A stretch of DNA of 64,000 nt. Origin: Ophiostoma sp. CBS 140.51. Lineage: Eukaryota; Ascomycota; Sordariomycetes; Ophiostomatales; Ophiostomataceae. The notes under the pieces are model-generated. The model was not told the DNA's origin and searched no databases. It saw only the letters and a program-made list of their open reading frames with translations. The stretch spans positions 38,149 through 102,148 of the forward strand of contig JANSLP010000092.1 of the NCBI GenBank assembly GCA_029298735.1, read 5' to 3'. This document shows positions 35,739 to 47,260 of this stretch, in pieces (the stretch's first letter is position 1; every line of letters begins with the position of its first letter). Both the position numbers and the translations under genes were made by a program.

Positions 35739-36968
35739 GGCTGATAAGGCCGAGAACAAGGAGAGACGGACCGAATGTAAGACTTGGGGGGGAGAAGCAG
35801 AGAAGTAAGATATGATACCTTGTGTGTTTGTGCTATGTTGGACATGAAAAGGCATGAATGCCATCTTGGTTTTGTTCTCTTTTAGCGATGATGTTGGATT
35901 ATTTTATGAGCCCTATTTTATTTCCCTTACTTCTTAGCTTGTATTTAGCATCACAACGCGCAGGATAGCGAATGATACGCGACATGATTTAGAGAAAGAC
36001 AAACAGCCTTAACAATGCCCTTCTTTGTTGGACAAGAAGCCAGACAATAAGATCAAAAGAGACGGGGACAGCATGACCTTGGCCAGCCTAAGCGAAAAAG
36101 TACTAGTACTGGCGCCCAAGTACTGCTGTAACAATGGGCGCAGGTCTTACTGTAGGCCCTGTCTAAGTTCACTACCAGGCCCTGGGGAAGAGGGGGAGCA
36201 TGGGAAGCATGCACTGGCGTTGGCTTTGTTAGCGGGCCAGGGTAGGCCATGTTTGGCTGCGAGCTAGGCCTAAAGCTGTTGTAGTGGGCTTGCGACGTCA
36301 TGCCTTCCCTGTGTTGGGCGCCATTCACTCCTTCTCTTCACTTTGCCCCCTCTTTCTGTTCCTGCCTTTTCACCGGCCAGTCCAGACCAGGCCCAAAGCA
36401 GCAGGCACGCCACCTTCAATTTAGTGAGAAAGAGTGACTTGCGAAGGGCTTCCTTTTCGCACTTTCGAAACAGGATCAAAGGAAAGAGCTATCCAGCAAG
36501 ACTACAAAGTTGATCAGCTGCCCCTTTCCCCCTCGTCGCCCAAGCCGTCGACTCCTCTCTTCCCAATCATCACGACCAGTCGGAAAGCTTCATCGGACAA
36601 ACAACGGAGACAACCCTGCTGCCCACAATCCATTCATCACGACGACGCCGGGTACTTTTGTTCTCGCACGGGCGCGACGACAAGTCCACGCACTGAGCAC
36701 GTGTTTGGCTCTAACAGTTCTAGCTGTGCACCCTTACAAACGACCCTGATAGCACATTGTCCCCTGACAGATTGACCGACGGCGAGCTTCTTCACTTTCA
36801 TCCTTTTGCGCAACCACTCTTGACCATCTCTTGCTACGATTACTCTTGTGCATCGGGCAACAACTTAAAGAGTCGCATACCGAGCATCCCCGAAACCCGA
36901 CACTTCCATCCTCCATCTCTATCCTTTTCATTCCGACCGACCAACCGACCACAACCCTATCACCTATC
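35739..36968. other. Intergenic region
   Basis: No gene is supported. The 3' part (36500-36968) is C/T-rich with many CCTCAT and CAACC stretches, consistent with the leader of the following two-exon gene. Confidence 0.5.
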
Positions 36969-38592
36969 ATGTCTACCTCACAACCTATCCAAGTCACACA
37001 ACCGACCTTTATCAACCTGCCGCAACCGCCCTCAAACCCAGACACACCGTCCGAGACACCGTACGTTGAAGTGGTGGAGGAATAAGAGGGAAGAATACGA
37101 GGGTATAGACTAGTGACAAATTCTGACTGTATTTTGAAGAGGGACACCGACAAGCACCACGACTTCCCTGTCTGCCGTATCGACCACAGCAATCAAGGAT
37201 GGCCATCGTGGCGGCCACATCCCGCCGCTCCTGCTCAGTGGAGGTGCCGTCCCTAGCGGCAACGGTAGCCAGCAGCGCTTCGGCCACCAACACAATGCTT
37301 CGACCAACAGCCTCGAGGCCGAGCGCGCCGACCGCATCTCCCGCCTGGCCGGCCTCTCCGGTATGACCACCCTGCGCCCCACCTATGCGCCCAATCGGGG
37401 CAGCGTCACAAGCGGCGGAGGCACCAACAACCGTTTCAGTGGGGGTGTCTCCTCGACACAGACAACGCCTTCAGGTGCGGGCGGTGGTGGCGCTTTTATG
37501 TCGAGCGGCATGGCCGTCCCGGGGCCCCTGACTCCGGCCTTCTTTGACGCCCAGGGTCAGCCTGTCGCCATTACCAAGATGAGCACCGTCGGCACAGCCA
37601 GCGCAACTAACAGCATCAGCGGCCGCACGCTCGGCGATGGCGACACCGTCGACGGCGGCTCCACCATGACCGAAGACGACGACATGGACGACGACGATAT
37701 CCGCAGCATGGGCACCAACTACCACTACAGCGGCAGCACCGGCGGCGGTCACGGCCCCGTCGGTGATGCCATGATGATGGACGACGACAACCTAGATGCG
37801 GCCAGCCGCTCGGCCGGCGGCTACGAGTACGACCGCATGAGCGACGACGGTACTGCTTCTCTAGTGGGTTTCGGCGAGGGCGCCGGCAGCACTGTGTCAG
37901 GTCCCATCTACCACCGCCGCCCACTGCCGCCGACGACCTCGTCCGCCGGCGCCATTGCGGCCAACAATGCCATGGCGTGGGCTACAACACTGGAGCGCAC
38001 CAACTCGGGTTTGAGCGATGTGGCCGTCATGGGCAGTGTGAGCGGTGCCAGTACAACAGGCGGCACACCAGTGTCGGCGGCACTGCCTTCGGGTAACATT
38101 CGCCGCGAGTTTATCCGTTCGCCACTCGAGCACTTCCGTGACATAAGCGGTGGCGGCAGCAGCAGTAATTTGAGCAACAACAGCGACCCTCGCCTCATTG
38201 ACGGCATGGCCATGACGTCAGCCGACGACGACGTGTTTGTCGACACCACCGGTCCGCGGCCGGTCCCCGTTGGTGGCAGCGCGGCAAATACTGCTGCCAC
38301 CTCAACCACATCGCCGCCCCCACCGCTGATGGGCTCCATCATCCAGGCGCATCCCAGTGCCATGCGCGAGACCCAACGCCCCCGGTCGCATCAGCAGCAG
38401 CAGCAGAACCAGTACTCCTACAATCACGGCCATAGCCACAGTTTGTCGAGCGGTGCCAGCATATCCCGCGAGCACGATGCGGCCGAGCAACTGATGCAGA
38501 GTGCAGCGGGTGGGTTCCAGGGTCAAAACGCTGGCAGCAGCAGTGAAGGTGGCGGACCTCTCGGCGGCTTCGACTTTGAAGAGCCCCGGTAG
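36969..38592 (+). CDS. Conserved disordered fungal protein, two exons
   Basis: Model: exons 36969-37060 and 37140-38592 around a 79-nt intron (GTACGT, CTGAC branch, ..GAAG), giving 514 aa. Without splicing the first exon stops after 37 codons, so the intron is needed. The N terminus (MSTSQPIQVTQPTF) is followed by SLEAERADRISRLAGLSGM at about 87-105. Then come long Gly/Ser/Thr/Asp-rich segments, PGPLTPAFFDAQGQPVA, an acidic DDDMDDDD stretch and MSDDGTASLVGFGEGAGSTV leading into SGPIYHRR. The last block looks well kept, which suggests a short conserved motif in an otherwise disordered protein. A Gln run (HQQQQQN) is near the C terminus. No enzymatic domain is seen. It may be a scaffold or regulatory protein, but I do not recognise a named family. 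Confidence 0.75.
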
Positions 38593-39383
38593 ATGTTAAT
38601 TGAGGATTTGTTGCTTCTGTTTTATTATCTTCTTACGTCCTTTCGTCAAGAATAGTATTTTTGAGCTTTTGGCAATGGTTTCGGGAATCATTGGTATTAT
38701 GGGATTCAGGTTTACGTTTGTCATTTTTTATCCGTTTTACTCCCTTGATTTGGGATTATTTTGGCATCGGCCATTACTTTGGCGTTTGTTTTGGTACTTG
38801 GGAGGATATTCTGCTTTGCTTTTGTTACTGCCCCTGCGATACCTCGATTACTTCTCCACGAGAGAATTTGTTTTGATTTTATTTGGCACTGAGTTTTACA
38901 TCCATTTTTACTAGTAATATTTTGTCGTTTGGCCCATATATATTTCGTCCGCTTTCTTTTTATCTTGATTTTTTTTTTCGAATCATTTGGACAAATATTG
39001 AATATTTCCCTCCGTTGATATTAACGTTAACAGCATACTCCCAATGCGCCGAATCCTTCCTTGGCTCGGACCAAACTCTAGGGTCCAGATTCCTGCAAGG
39101 ATTCTCTCCATCGTTGTGCAGTCGTGTAACATTTACAGAGAAGGACACAACAACCCCTGAATGTTTGGTTGGGCTGGGCCGCTATTTTCATGCAGGCTGA
39201 CCCCTCGGTCGTGGGAGGTGGATAAAAGCTTGTCTGCTTCGACTTACACTGCCACAATGCGCAGGAGGGAGGGCCGCCATGACGACAATCCAAACTTGTG
39301 AAGGCGATCGACGAAGAAAGAAGACAAGAGCTCTTATAAGAGTGCGATCCCACTCCCAATGAGAGAGAAATAGAAAGAAAGAT
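38593..39383. other. AT-rich intergenic region
   Basis: A T-rich stretch (about 38600-39030) with many TTTT and TATT runs is followed by a more balanced promoter-like segment ending in AGAGAGAAATAGAAAGAAAG just before the HET-domain gene. No gene is seen. Confidence 0.55.
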
Positions 39384-42005
39384 ATGATCACCACCAAAAT
39401 GTCTTTCACATACCAACCTTTGAGCACCACCCGGAACGAGATCCGCCTGCTTCGGCTGCGACCGGCGGCATCGTACGACGAACCGTTGCGAATCAATCTC
39501 TTTCACGCCAGTCTCGACGATACTTCCGAATACGAGGCTCTGTCTTATGTCTGGGGCAAGACATGGGGCAAATTTTCAGTGTTGGTCGACGACGGAAGCG
39601 AGAATGTTGTTGATGACCTCACCAAGCTGCCAACACTTCCAATTACACCTAATCTCGACATGGCCCTGCGTCATGTCCGCTACCACCGTCAAGACCGCAT
39701 TCTTTGGGTAGATGCTCTCTGCATCAATCAGCAAGACCCGGCTGAACGCAGCCGGCAGGTCCAGCAGATGCGCCACATTTACGAGTCGTGCACCGCCGAC
39801 GTGGCCTACCTGGGACCACGCCCGTCCACGCCGGTCACGGAAGACGACGTCGACAGAGTCGACACCAACAACGCCGAAGCCAAAGCGGCACAAGAGGTCG
39901 GTGCCTTTGAGGGCGAGACCGAGGGGCAAGCCACGGAGCGCAGAGAGGCCAACGAGAGCGCCTGGAAGCGCCGCAAAGCCGAAACATACCGCGTCCGGGC
40001 CTACAAGAATCGGGCGCGCATGCTGCGGGACGGCCTCGCTCTCATGCGTCAGGTCGCCAACCGTGATGTGGCAGCTTTGTCGGTCATGGTGCAGAATTGG
40101 AACAAGCAGTCGGTGTTTTCGCGGTATGATCACAAAGGCGAAGACGAAGAAGACGAAAAGCAGCCGCCCAAGGACGAGTACGACCCAGCAAACCCAGGCC
40201 AGAAACGGTTCCTGTCGTCAACACAAGTCAGTACCTTGTGGGCAGCATTTTCATTTGCCGAGCTCTGGTCGCGCGTGTGGATTGTGCAGGAGCTGTCCTG
40301 TGCACCACGCGTGCTGTTGGCTGCCGGCAAGCCCCGGGATGGCGAGCCGGGCAGCGAGGAAGAGGATGCCCGGAGTACAGACAGCAATGGGGAGACGATC
40401 GTCGTCGTGGGAAGTAATGATAAGGCCGATGTGAAGGAAGAGGACGACTGCGATATGCTCGACACGCTCGACTGGGACAAGGATATAGTGGGTGGCTTTC
40501 TCGACGATCATACTTACACGGATGCCTTCCACTCATCGTGGAGCCACGGTACCGTTGGACCTGTGGCATCCAACATTTTTGCACGTGTGCGAGCAATTCA
40601 TCTTCAGCGGCAGATGATCCGCAGTCGGAACGAGCTCAAGGACGGCAAGAGTATTATCAAACGACCTGGCTGGCGTGGCAGATTTAAAGAAGAGTCAGAG
40701 CTCGAACGGCAGCTGCTGAAGATGACGGCAGGGCAAAACGACGAAGACAAGAAGGAAGAGACGGCGGTACCTCCCGACCCCAGCCTCATCAACGTCCTCG
40801 CTCGCTTCAAGTGGACACAAGCAACCGACGCCCGCGATAAGGTGTACGGTCTGCTAGGCCTCGTCGCTGAAGCGCCGCGCCTACCGCCCGTCGACTACAC
40901 CCAGCCCGTGGCCCGTGTCTACAGCGATGCCGCCATTGCTATCATCGAGACGAGTGGCTCCCTCGATGTGATTAGCCAGAACCCATTCGACGGCGACGAA
41001 GGTCAGGACCCCACCGACGGCACCGGAAACGAAGGTGGTCGTGCACCGAACTTGCCGTCCTGGGTGCCCAACTTTGACCGCAGCTTCTATACGGACCACT
41101 ATGACGAGTTTGCGACAATCTTGTTTGCACAGCGCGGCATCTATGCGGCAGGAAAACCCGACTGCAAGCACCTACTGCCGCTCAAGGTGGAGCAAGGCTC
41201 GGTCGGCATCGAAGACAAAGACACGCGGATTCCTTTCAGCAGCATCCGTCTCCGTGGCACTATTCTTGGCCGCATTGCTCCTCTCAAGCAGGGACCTTGG
41301 GAGGAAGAGGGGCAGAGATACGTCGGCACCCAAGTCGGCGTAGAGCTGTTCCGCAAGTACAAGAGGCTATACTACGACGGCATCGAAGAGGGTGAGAAGG
41401 CCAAGGTCTACGCACTCACTGGTGAACCGCTTTGGGACGCTTTCTGGCGTACCATAATCGGCGACTGCAGGGCCTACCCCATCCGCAGACTCACGACCGA
41501 TGAGCGCACAACATGCAGCACCGGTCTCACCGAGGTGTGCCGGTTGCGTGAGACTGAGCTGGAAAAGGAAAGAGAAGAGACGAAAAACTTTACGACCGAC
41601 GAAGAGTGGGAGCTCTACCGCGAAAAAAATCGCTACAATGGATACACGCCGGCAATCGACTATGCAGAAGAACTGCCAGTGGCTCAAATGCTACGGCGTA
41701 TGACTAGGCGATGGGGTATGGCTCAAACTCTGGAGGACAGCAAGCTTCCGAGCGGCGGAGGGCTGCTGCTGATGGTACGGGCTGAGGCACAGCCCGGCGA
41801 CGTGGTGGCCGCCCTTGACGGGTCCAAGGTGCCAGTAGTGCTGCGGGCACAGGACGTGACGGTGGTCAAGGTCGGTGAGACCAACAACGGGACGGTCTCC
41901 TACAAGTATGTCTGTCCGGCCTATGTGCACGGTTACATGGACGGCGAGGCAGTAGCACAGGTTGAAGGCGGGCGGCTCACCGAGCAGGATTTTGTTCTGG
42001 TGTAG
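39384..42005 (+). CDS. HET-domain protein
   Basis: A single exon of 873 aa (868 aa if the better-context ATG at 39399, MSFTYQPL, is used). The HET-domain signatures are present in order: EYEALSYVWG (49-58), ILWVDALCINQQDPAERSRQ (106-125) followed by IYESCTADVAYLG, and LWSRVWIVQEL (about 294-304). HET domains occur in fungal heterokaryon-incompatibility and related cell-death proteins; most copies have no known partner. Here the second and third signatures are separated by about 150 charged residues instead of the shorter spacing usual in the family. Another acidic insert follows at about 325-370. The sequence TDARDKVYGLLGLVAEAP (near 475) is the usual block after the HET core. No NACHT, ankyrin or WD repeats are attached. 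The C-terminal part has no recognised domain. Confidence 0.9.
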   Translation: MITTKMSFTYQPLSTTRNEIRLLRLRPAASYDEPLRINLFHASLDDTSEYEALSYVWGKTWGKFSVLVDDGSENVVDDLTKLPTLPITPNLDMALRHVRYHRQDRILWVDALCINQQDPAERSRQVQQMRHIYESCTADVAYLGPRPSTPVTEDDVDRVDTNNAEAKAAQEVGAFEGETEGQATERREANESAWKRRKAETYRVRAYKNRARMLRDGLALMRQVANRDVAALSVMVQNWNKQSVFSRYDHKGEDEEDEKQPPKDEYDPANPGQKRFLSSTQVSTLWAAFSFAELWSRVWIVQELSCAPRVLLAAGKPRDGEPGSEEEDARSTDSNGETIVVVGSNDKADVKEEDDCDMLDTLDWDKDIVGGFLDDHTYTDAFHSSWSHGTVGPVASNIFARVRAIHLQRQMIRSRNELKDGKSIIKRPGWRGRFKEESELERQLLKMTAGQNDEDKKEETAVPPDPSLINVLARFKWTQATDARDKVYGLLGLVAEAPRLPPVDYTQPVARVYSDAAIAIIETSGSLDVISQNPFDGDEGQDPTDGTGNEGGRAPNLPSWVPNFDRSFYTDHYDEFATILFAQRGIYAAGKPDCKHLLPLKVEQGSVGIEDKDTRIPFSSIRLRGTILGRIAPLKQGPWEEEGQRYVGTQVGVELFRKYKRLYYDGIEEGEKAKVYALTGEPLWDAFWRTIIGDCRAYPIRRLTTDERTTCSTGLTEVCRLRETELEKEREETKNFTTDEEWELYREKNRYNGYTPAIDYAEELPVAQMLRRMTRRWGMAQTLEDSKLPSGGGLLLMVRAEAQPGDVVAALDGSKVPVVLRAQDVTVVKVGETNNGTVSYKYVCPAYVHGYMDGEAVAQVEGGRLTEQDFVLV

Positions 42006-42141
42006 GTGATGAAGATGGCTTAAGAAAACTCATTTCCCTCTCAATGTTATTATTTCACGGCCTGGTATTGGATCTCGTATTGTTTGATATTGTTTATTGT
42101 TCTATGTCATGTTCAATATCGACAGTTCCGAGTCGAGTGCT

Positions 42142-42480
42142 TTACAAGAACTTATTGACAGCATCGTTGACGACGTTGTTGATCTCGGGGTCCAGGGACG
42201 CAGAGACACCCTCGCGCGAGGCAAGACCGTCGACGGCTATGAAGACACAGGATTAGTACAATGATCTAAGAACTGGTGAATGGTACAATAAGACGACCTA
42301 CCGCTGTCGATGACGGTGTCAAAGCCCGAGTCGGACGTGTTCTGGGTCTGCTGCTGAGCCGAGCTGGTATGGTTAGGTGGGTTGTCTTGATGACACTCTG
42401 GTGAATGTTAGTGAGGATGAGACTCACGTCTGGCCGTCAACGGCGTTCTCAAACTCCTTAATCTCGTCGCCGAAACCCAT
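42142..42480 (-). CDS. Small 69-aa protein, three exons
   Basis: Model: exons 42480-42428, 42363-42302 and 42236-42142, giving 69 aa. The introns are 64 nt (GTGAGT..CCAG, CTAAC present) and 65 nt (GTAGGT..CATAG, with GTACTAATC). It is read as MGFGDEIKEFENAVDGQ, a Gln/Thr/Ser linker, DSGFDTVIDSAVDGLA, then DPEINNVVNDAVNKFL at the C terminus. All three exons join in frame and stop immediately after the last block, which supports a real gene. The protein is acidic and probably alpha-helical, with two short amphipathic helices and no signal peptide or membrane segment. A TATAAA-like stretch lies upstream near 42520. I do not recognise a family; it resembles the small soluble helical proteins common in filamentous fungi. 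Confidence 0.8.
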
Positions 42481-44308
42481 GGTGTCTGATTTGAAATTGT
42501 TGGTGGTGGTAAAAAAGGATATAAATTGTATGTTGGGAAGAAGCAGGAAAAGAAGGAACGGAAGAGAGAAAAGGGACAGCAGGTGCACCTCGTCTTATTT
42601 ATACACGATATCCTGTCAGCTGGCATTGGGCCCCCTCTCCTCTACATCCACCCCTCCTCACCTACGACAATACAACTACGCACGCACATCGACAGTTGCC
42701 AAGCCTAAGCGCCCGAGCCGAAAATAGGCAGGCCTGCGGAATCAGGGAAACACCATGCTCAAGATGGTACAATATGGTTCCATCTTGTCCAACCTCTCGT
42801 GTCCATCTGGCATGAAATCTGCATGCGCACTCCCCATCCCACTTGGTTGCAGATGAGATAGCTGCTGTGTTCCGTTTTCCGTTTTTTGAATTCAATCATG
42901 TTCTTTGGACGGCAACACGTCGCAGCCGAAACCAGGGAGAATGGAGAAACGAGAAAAAAGGGGGTGTGAGCGGGTCGTGAGGGCCGAGAGAGGAGATGCC
43001 ATGAGAAACCATGATAGACGATCTATCATCCTTCATGGACCCGCGTTTCAACGGACGTGTACATACAAGTGCTCAAGTGTTCAGCCCATGCCATATCATG
43101 CACCAACATTGTCCAGGGACTGCCCCTCGGTCGATGGTGGGATGGCTTGAATGAGATGATAAGAAATAAGACCAGGGAAGCTGAGAAGCTTCGTATGCCC
43201 CTCCTGTCCCCGCCTCGTGGGAAGCACAGAAGAAGAACGAATGCAGATTGCATGCAGCCATGCAGACATGCACCAACGACCAGGTCTCGGTGTTTTCTGT
43301 GTCTCTTTTCTGTCTTGTTTCGTGCCTTTCTTCCTTTCGTCTGCAAGCACGTTCCCCATCCTGGGCTGGACGGAGAAAATGGCGCAAGCTAGCCCGGCTT
43401 TGACGAGTGGATGGAGGGGTGCGAGGAGGGTGAAAGTGAGCAGGGAAGTCGGCTCTTGTGCCTGTCTTCTCTTCGTCTTTTTTTTTCAACTCAAAAACTG
43501 CCAGTCAATTCCGTTTACCGAACTTGGGGCCTCCTATTTGTGGTCCATTTTGCTCATCGATTCACGCTTTGTGGCGGCATTTTGGAGACACGAAAAAACA
43601 ACACGGGCGTCCTGCATCTTGCATCTTCAATGTTCAACGCGATGATCATCGTCAAGTTTCACTGCAGCCAAGAGATATGAGGCTCTCGGAGAACGGAAAA
43701 GAAAAGTCTTGGCTTTTATGACGTTCGTCTCCAGGAAAGCCAAGACTTGAGTAAGGCGGGATCCAAAAGGCAAAAGGGCGGGTCGCCAACATCAAGACGC
43801 CAACAGAAGGGGCAACCAGCCCGACCACAGCACTTACAGGAAGCTGCGAATGGCGGGGTCCTTCCTCTAAAAACTGAGGGGCAAGAACCCTCTATCTCTT
43901 GGCAGGCACGAACGACCCTTGACGATTAACAAATTCATCACGTGTGAGCCCCTGCCTCAATATTTACTTTACCCAAAGGTAAGTCGAAATACAAGAGTTT
44001 GTTTGCTTTAAAATGGCAGTAGGGGAGGCCGGATTAGCAGAAACATGTAGTAAGTTTAGTAGCCGAAGTCTAAATGAAGCAGGAACAATTACGGCTGTGG
44101 CGTTGTCTGAGCTCTATTATTGGTCAGCTCCAGGGATATTATTGCAGCAGGAACTCATGCTTGGCATTAGGCATACTCTCGGGAGAGAAGGCACGATCAT
44201 GGTCCTGCCTACGACGTGCAGAAGGCATGTATTGGCCAGGATTACTCGTAGCCCTGGACAAAAAAAAAGCCTAATCTCTCCATCTACACAATAAAAAAGG
44301 GAGATAGG
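42481..44308. other. Intergenic region
   Basis: No gene is supported on either strand. Several overlapping short frames at 43026-43720 lack any protein-like features. The region between about 43680 and 44300 also shows nothing recognisable. Confidence 0.5.
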
Positions 44309-47059
44309 ATGGCATCGATAAGCCATCAAAGCCACGGCACACCGCGCATCATGAAAATCACAGACCTGCCTTCGGAGCTCATCAACCTAGTCGTGGCCGA
44401 GCTGGCCCGGGACGACCTCAAACCGCTTCGGCTCACACACTCCATTTTCATAAATGCCACCGAACGACGACTTTTTACGACTGTCGTCATCTCCAAGACC
44501 AAACGAGACCTCGCCAGCTTGCTTGGCATCGCTGGTACCCCCCGTCTCGCCGTCATCCCGACCCGTCTCGTCTGGTACGAGCTGACGGAAGACCACAACC
44601 ACCACCTGCGAATGCCTAAAGAGAAACGAAGCATCAGGCCCTCGTATAGTGAGCGAGTACAGTACATGCTGCACGATCTCATTGCCGACTCTTTCTGGAC
44701 CGAACCGTTCCTTGCCGACGACGACCCGGAGAAGTACGATCCCGAGAATGCAGAATGGATGGCCACAAAGGAGGCGCTCTACCTGTCCCGCCGAGAGGCT
44801 TCTCAAGCAGCGACCGAAAAGGTTATTGGTGAGGCCGTGCGCCAGCTGGTAAAAATCCATACCCTTGTGGCCCAACCGATGCCCATTGATCGTGTGCTTG
44901 CCGTCTCCGATAGTGGCTACCATTTGGACGGTGAAGTTTTGAAAAATGTCATGGACGGAGACGCCGCCTACCCTCCCAACGGTCTGTTCTTATTTAGTAG
45001 AGCATGCCTCGGCGATGACTTGACGACCCGAATCCGCTCGCTCTACTTATCCGGGCCATTTACTCGACCTAATGTGTTTGCCCGGTACTACGGCGCCTCG
45101 GACGACGGGCTCGCCTTGTTCACAAACTTGACAACGATTGATCTTTGCATGTCGTGGATGCTCGATGTGCAAATCAGTGAGGGCCAGGAGCTGTGGACGT
45201 CGGACAGGACCAGGTGCCTACCTATGGCCAAGTGTTTGCAGTCGGCATCGAAACTACAGCATCTGACCATTTGCTTTGAAGCCCAGCCTGACCAGCACAC
45301 GAAACGTGGCCTCCTGGATACAGTTCTGTTTACCGACGTTGGGCAAGAAGAGAACAGGAAAGATAAGGGGACAGAAGAAGGGAAGGGAAAAGAGAAAGAA
45401 GAAGAGACAGCGAGAAGAGAGCAGGATGTACACGGTGGCCAGCAGCCGCTGTGGCCCATGTTGCACTCGCTGCATCTGGTGGATGCACTCTATGAAGAGA
45501 AACAGATTGTCGACTTTGTGGCACGCCATGCAGCAACGCTCCGACACCTGGGCCTCATGGACTGTCTAGGTCACTCAACGCTCATTGCTGCCGAGCTGGC
45601 TGCCATTCCCCGATTGCAGCTGTCGTCCTTTAAAGTACGCTCCTACATGTTCTATCGAGGGCATCCGCACGCGGCAAGAGAAGACTACCTGGTATCGGAA
45701 GAAGCACTTTTGGCTTTCGTCAACAAGGAATCCAGCTTCAACCCTATGGCCAAAACAAAACGGAAAGTGTTCTCCACCGGGCCGTTTATCTGGGATCCAC
45801 GCAGCTGGCCAGCCGTTGCCTACTTTGACCTTGCGGCAAGTCATACCCGGCACACCGGTCCCAAGGGCGATGTACCAGGCCTGGGCCTGCCAGGTGAGCT
45901 CGGCATTGATCTAGGCCACCAAGACGAGATTATGAGTGCCTATAGCGGGGCCGGCGATATACGTGGCGAAAATCAACCTCCGCAAGCTGACCACGACGAG
46001 TGGTACTACGCAACCGACTCCTCTGAAGCAGAGATTGAATATGGCATGGACGACATGCAGGATGATGACGGAGCATGGCCGCCACGCCGTAATGATCCTG
46101 AGGTCCCCCTGCCCTACGATGCAGTTGACAGGGCTTGGATTACGGCATGGGCAAAGCAGACGGCGCACGACGAGGACATCAACCTGGATCTCGTGACGGC
46201 TGAACCGCTGGGCCGTGACGAGCCAAAATGGAAAGCACCGTTCCGGCAGTCACTGCTTCTCAGTGACCGAGCGGCCGACATCCGCCATATGGAGCGCTGC
46301 CGCGGTGAAAATACGGAAGCGAGCCCGCGGTGGTGCTGGATGCGGATCAACAGCCACCAGGCCGACTCTGACGATATGAGCCAGGAGATTTACTACTGGA
46401 AGACAAAAGTCCCGGGACAAGGCAACCCGACAACCAACTGGACATTCTACAAGACGTTCGAGGATGGAACGGCGAGGCACGGATTCGGAGCCGACCCTCT
46501 TGATTTCTTTTCTGAATGGGACAGCGATAGCGACAAAGAGTACGACAGGAGCGACAGCGACGAGAGTGATGAAGATAAAGACGAAGGTAAAGCGAAGAAG
46601 GACACCATGCATGCCGAGGCGTCTGTGTACAGCCGCGCATTCAAACGGTTTCTCGCAAACCCCTTTGATCGAGGTGATCCATTGGAAGCAGATGTTGATG
46701 TTATCCGGCTGGAACTCGAAGATGATAGTGAGGATGCGGATGAGAACGAAAACGAGGACAATAGCGGTATGGATGGACAGCTGAGGAACGTGAGGAACGC
46801 TCGGAGGGCTGAAGTCGCGGCTAGAAAAGCTAGGAACCAATTGCTGGACGCCACGCGCGGCCATACTGTCAAAGGCATGTTGCTTGTTGGCGTCACAGCC
46901 GATCTGTTGCCGGCCAAAGTCGGCATGTTGGTACCCAAAAAGGTGCCGCCAAAGCCGGCAGAGCGGGTCATACGAGCTGCACAGAGGTCAGAGGCTTCCA
47001 CGACAACCGAGACCGCGGCGACAACGGCGACAACAGCAACCACAGAAAATAATGGCTAG
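44309..47059 (+). CDS. F-box-like protein
   Basis: A single exon of 916 aa. Residues about 15-60 (MKITDLPSELINLVVAELARD, then DLKPLRLTHSIFINATERRLFTTVVI) fit an F-box-like start, the Skp1-binding element of SCF ubiquitin ligases; a start at Met15 is also possible. Further on, patches such as LHSLHLVDALYEEKQIVDFVARHA and LRHLGLMDC look like irregular leucine-rich segments, a common substrate-binding part of fungal F-box proteins. Lys/Glu-rich low complexity occurs at about 345-375, and the C-terminal third is highly acidic (Asp/Glu/Ser runs around 735-770 and 800-825) before a Thr/Ala-rich tail. The target is unknown. Fungal genomes carry many such fast-changing F-box genes, often near HET genes, but no functional link is shown here. 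Confidence 0.7.
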   Translation: MASISHQSHGTPRIMKITDLPSELINLVVAELARDDLKPLRLTHSIFINATERRLFTTVVISKTKRDLASLLGIAGTPRLAVIPTRLVWYELTEDHNHHLRMPKEKRSIRPSYSERVQYMLHDLIADSFWTEPFLADDDPEKYDPENAEWMATKEALYLSRREASQAATEKVIGEAVRQLVKIHTLVAQPMPIDRVLAVSDSGYHLDGEVLKNVMDGDAAYPPNGLFLFSRACLGDDLTTRIRSLYLSGPFTRPNVFARYYGASDDGLALFTNLTTIDLCMSWMLDVQISEGQELWTSDRTRCLPMAKCLQSASKLQHLTICFEAQPDQHTKRGLLDTVLFTDVGQEENRKDKGTEEGKGKEKEEETARREQDVHGGQQPLWPMLHSLHLVDALYEEKQIVDFVARHAATLRHLGLMDCLGHSTLIAAELAAIPRLQLSSFKVRSYMFYRGHPHAAREDYLVSEEALLAFVNKESSFNPMAKTKRKVFSTGPFIWDPRSWPAVAYFDLAASHTRHTGPKGDVPGLGLPGELGIDLGHQDEIMSAYSGAGDIRGENQPPQADHDEWYYATDSSEAEIEYGMDDMQDDDGAWPPRRNDPEVPLPYDAVDRAWITAWAKQTAHDEDINLDLVTAEPLGRDEPKWKAPFRQSLLLSDRAADIRHMERCRGENTEASPRWCWMRINSHQADSDDMSQEIYYWKTKVPGQGNPTTNWTFYKTFEDGTARHGFGADPLDFFSEWDSDSDKEYDRSDSDESDEDKDEGKAKKDTMHAEASVYSRAFKRFLANPFDRGDPLEADVDVIRLELEDDSEDADENENEDNSGMDGQLRNVRNARRAEVAARKARNQLLDATRGHTVKGMLLVGVTADLLPAKVGMLVPKKVPPKPAERVIRAAQRSEASTTTETAATTATTATTENNG

Positions 47060-47260
47060 GAGTCTATTTGCAGGGTGATGTAAGATACTATTCACGTTGG
47101 AAAAGCGCTTTAAAGATCGTTGCACAGAAATCGAGCAATGAAGAGTGAGAGTAATGAGACAAGCAGGAACAGAATCATCAATTTTTAAGTGCAGAGAAAT
47201 ACATCTTCTTTATCTAGATTACAACTGGGATTTCGTCTAATAAGTTGAATCGCCCTCAAC

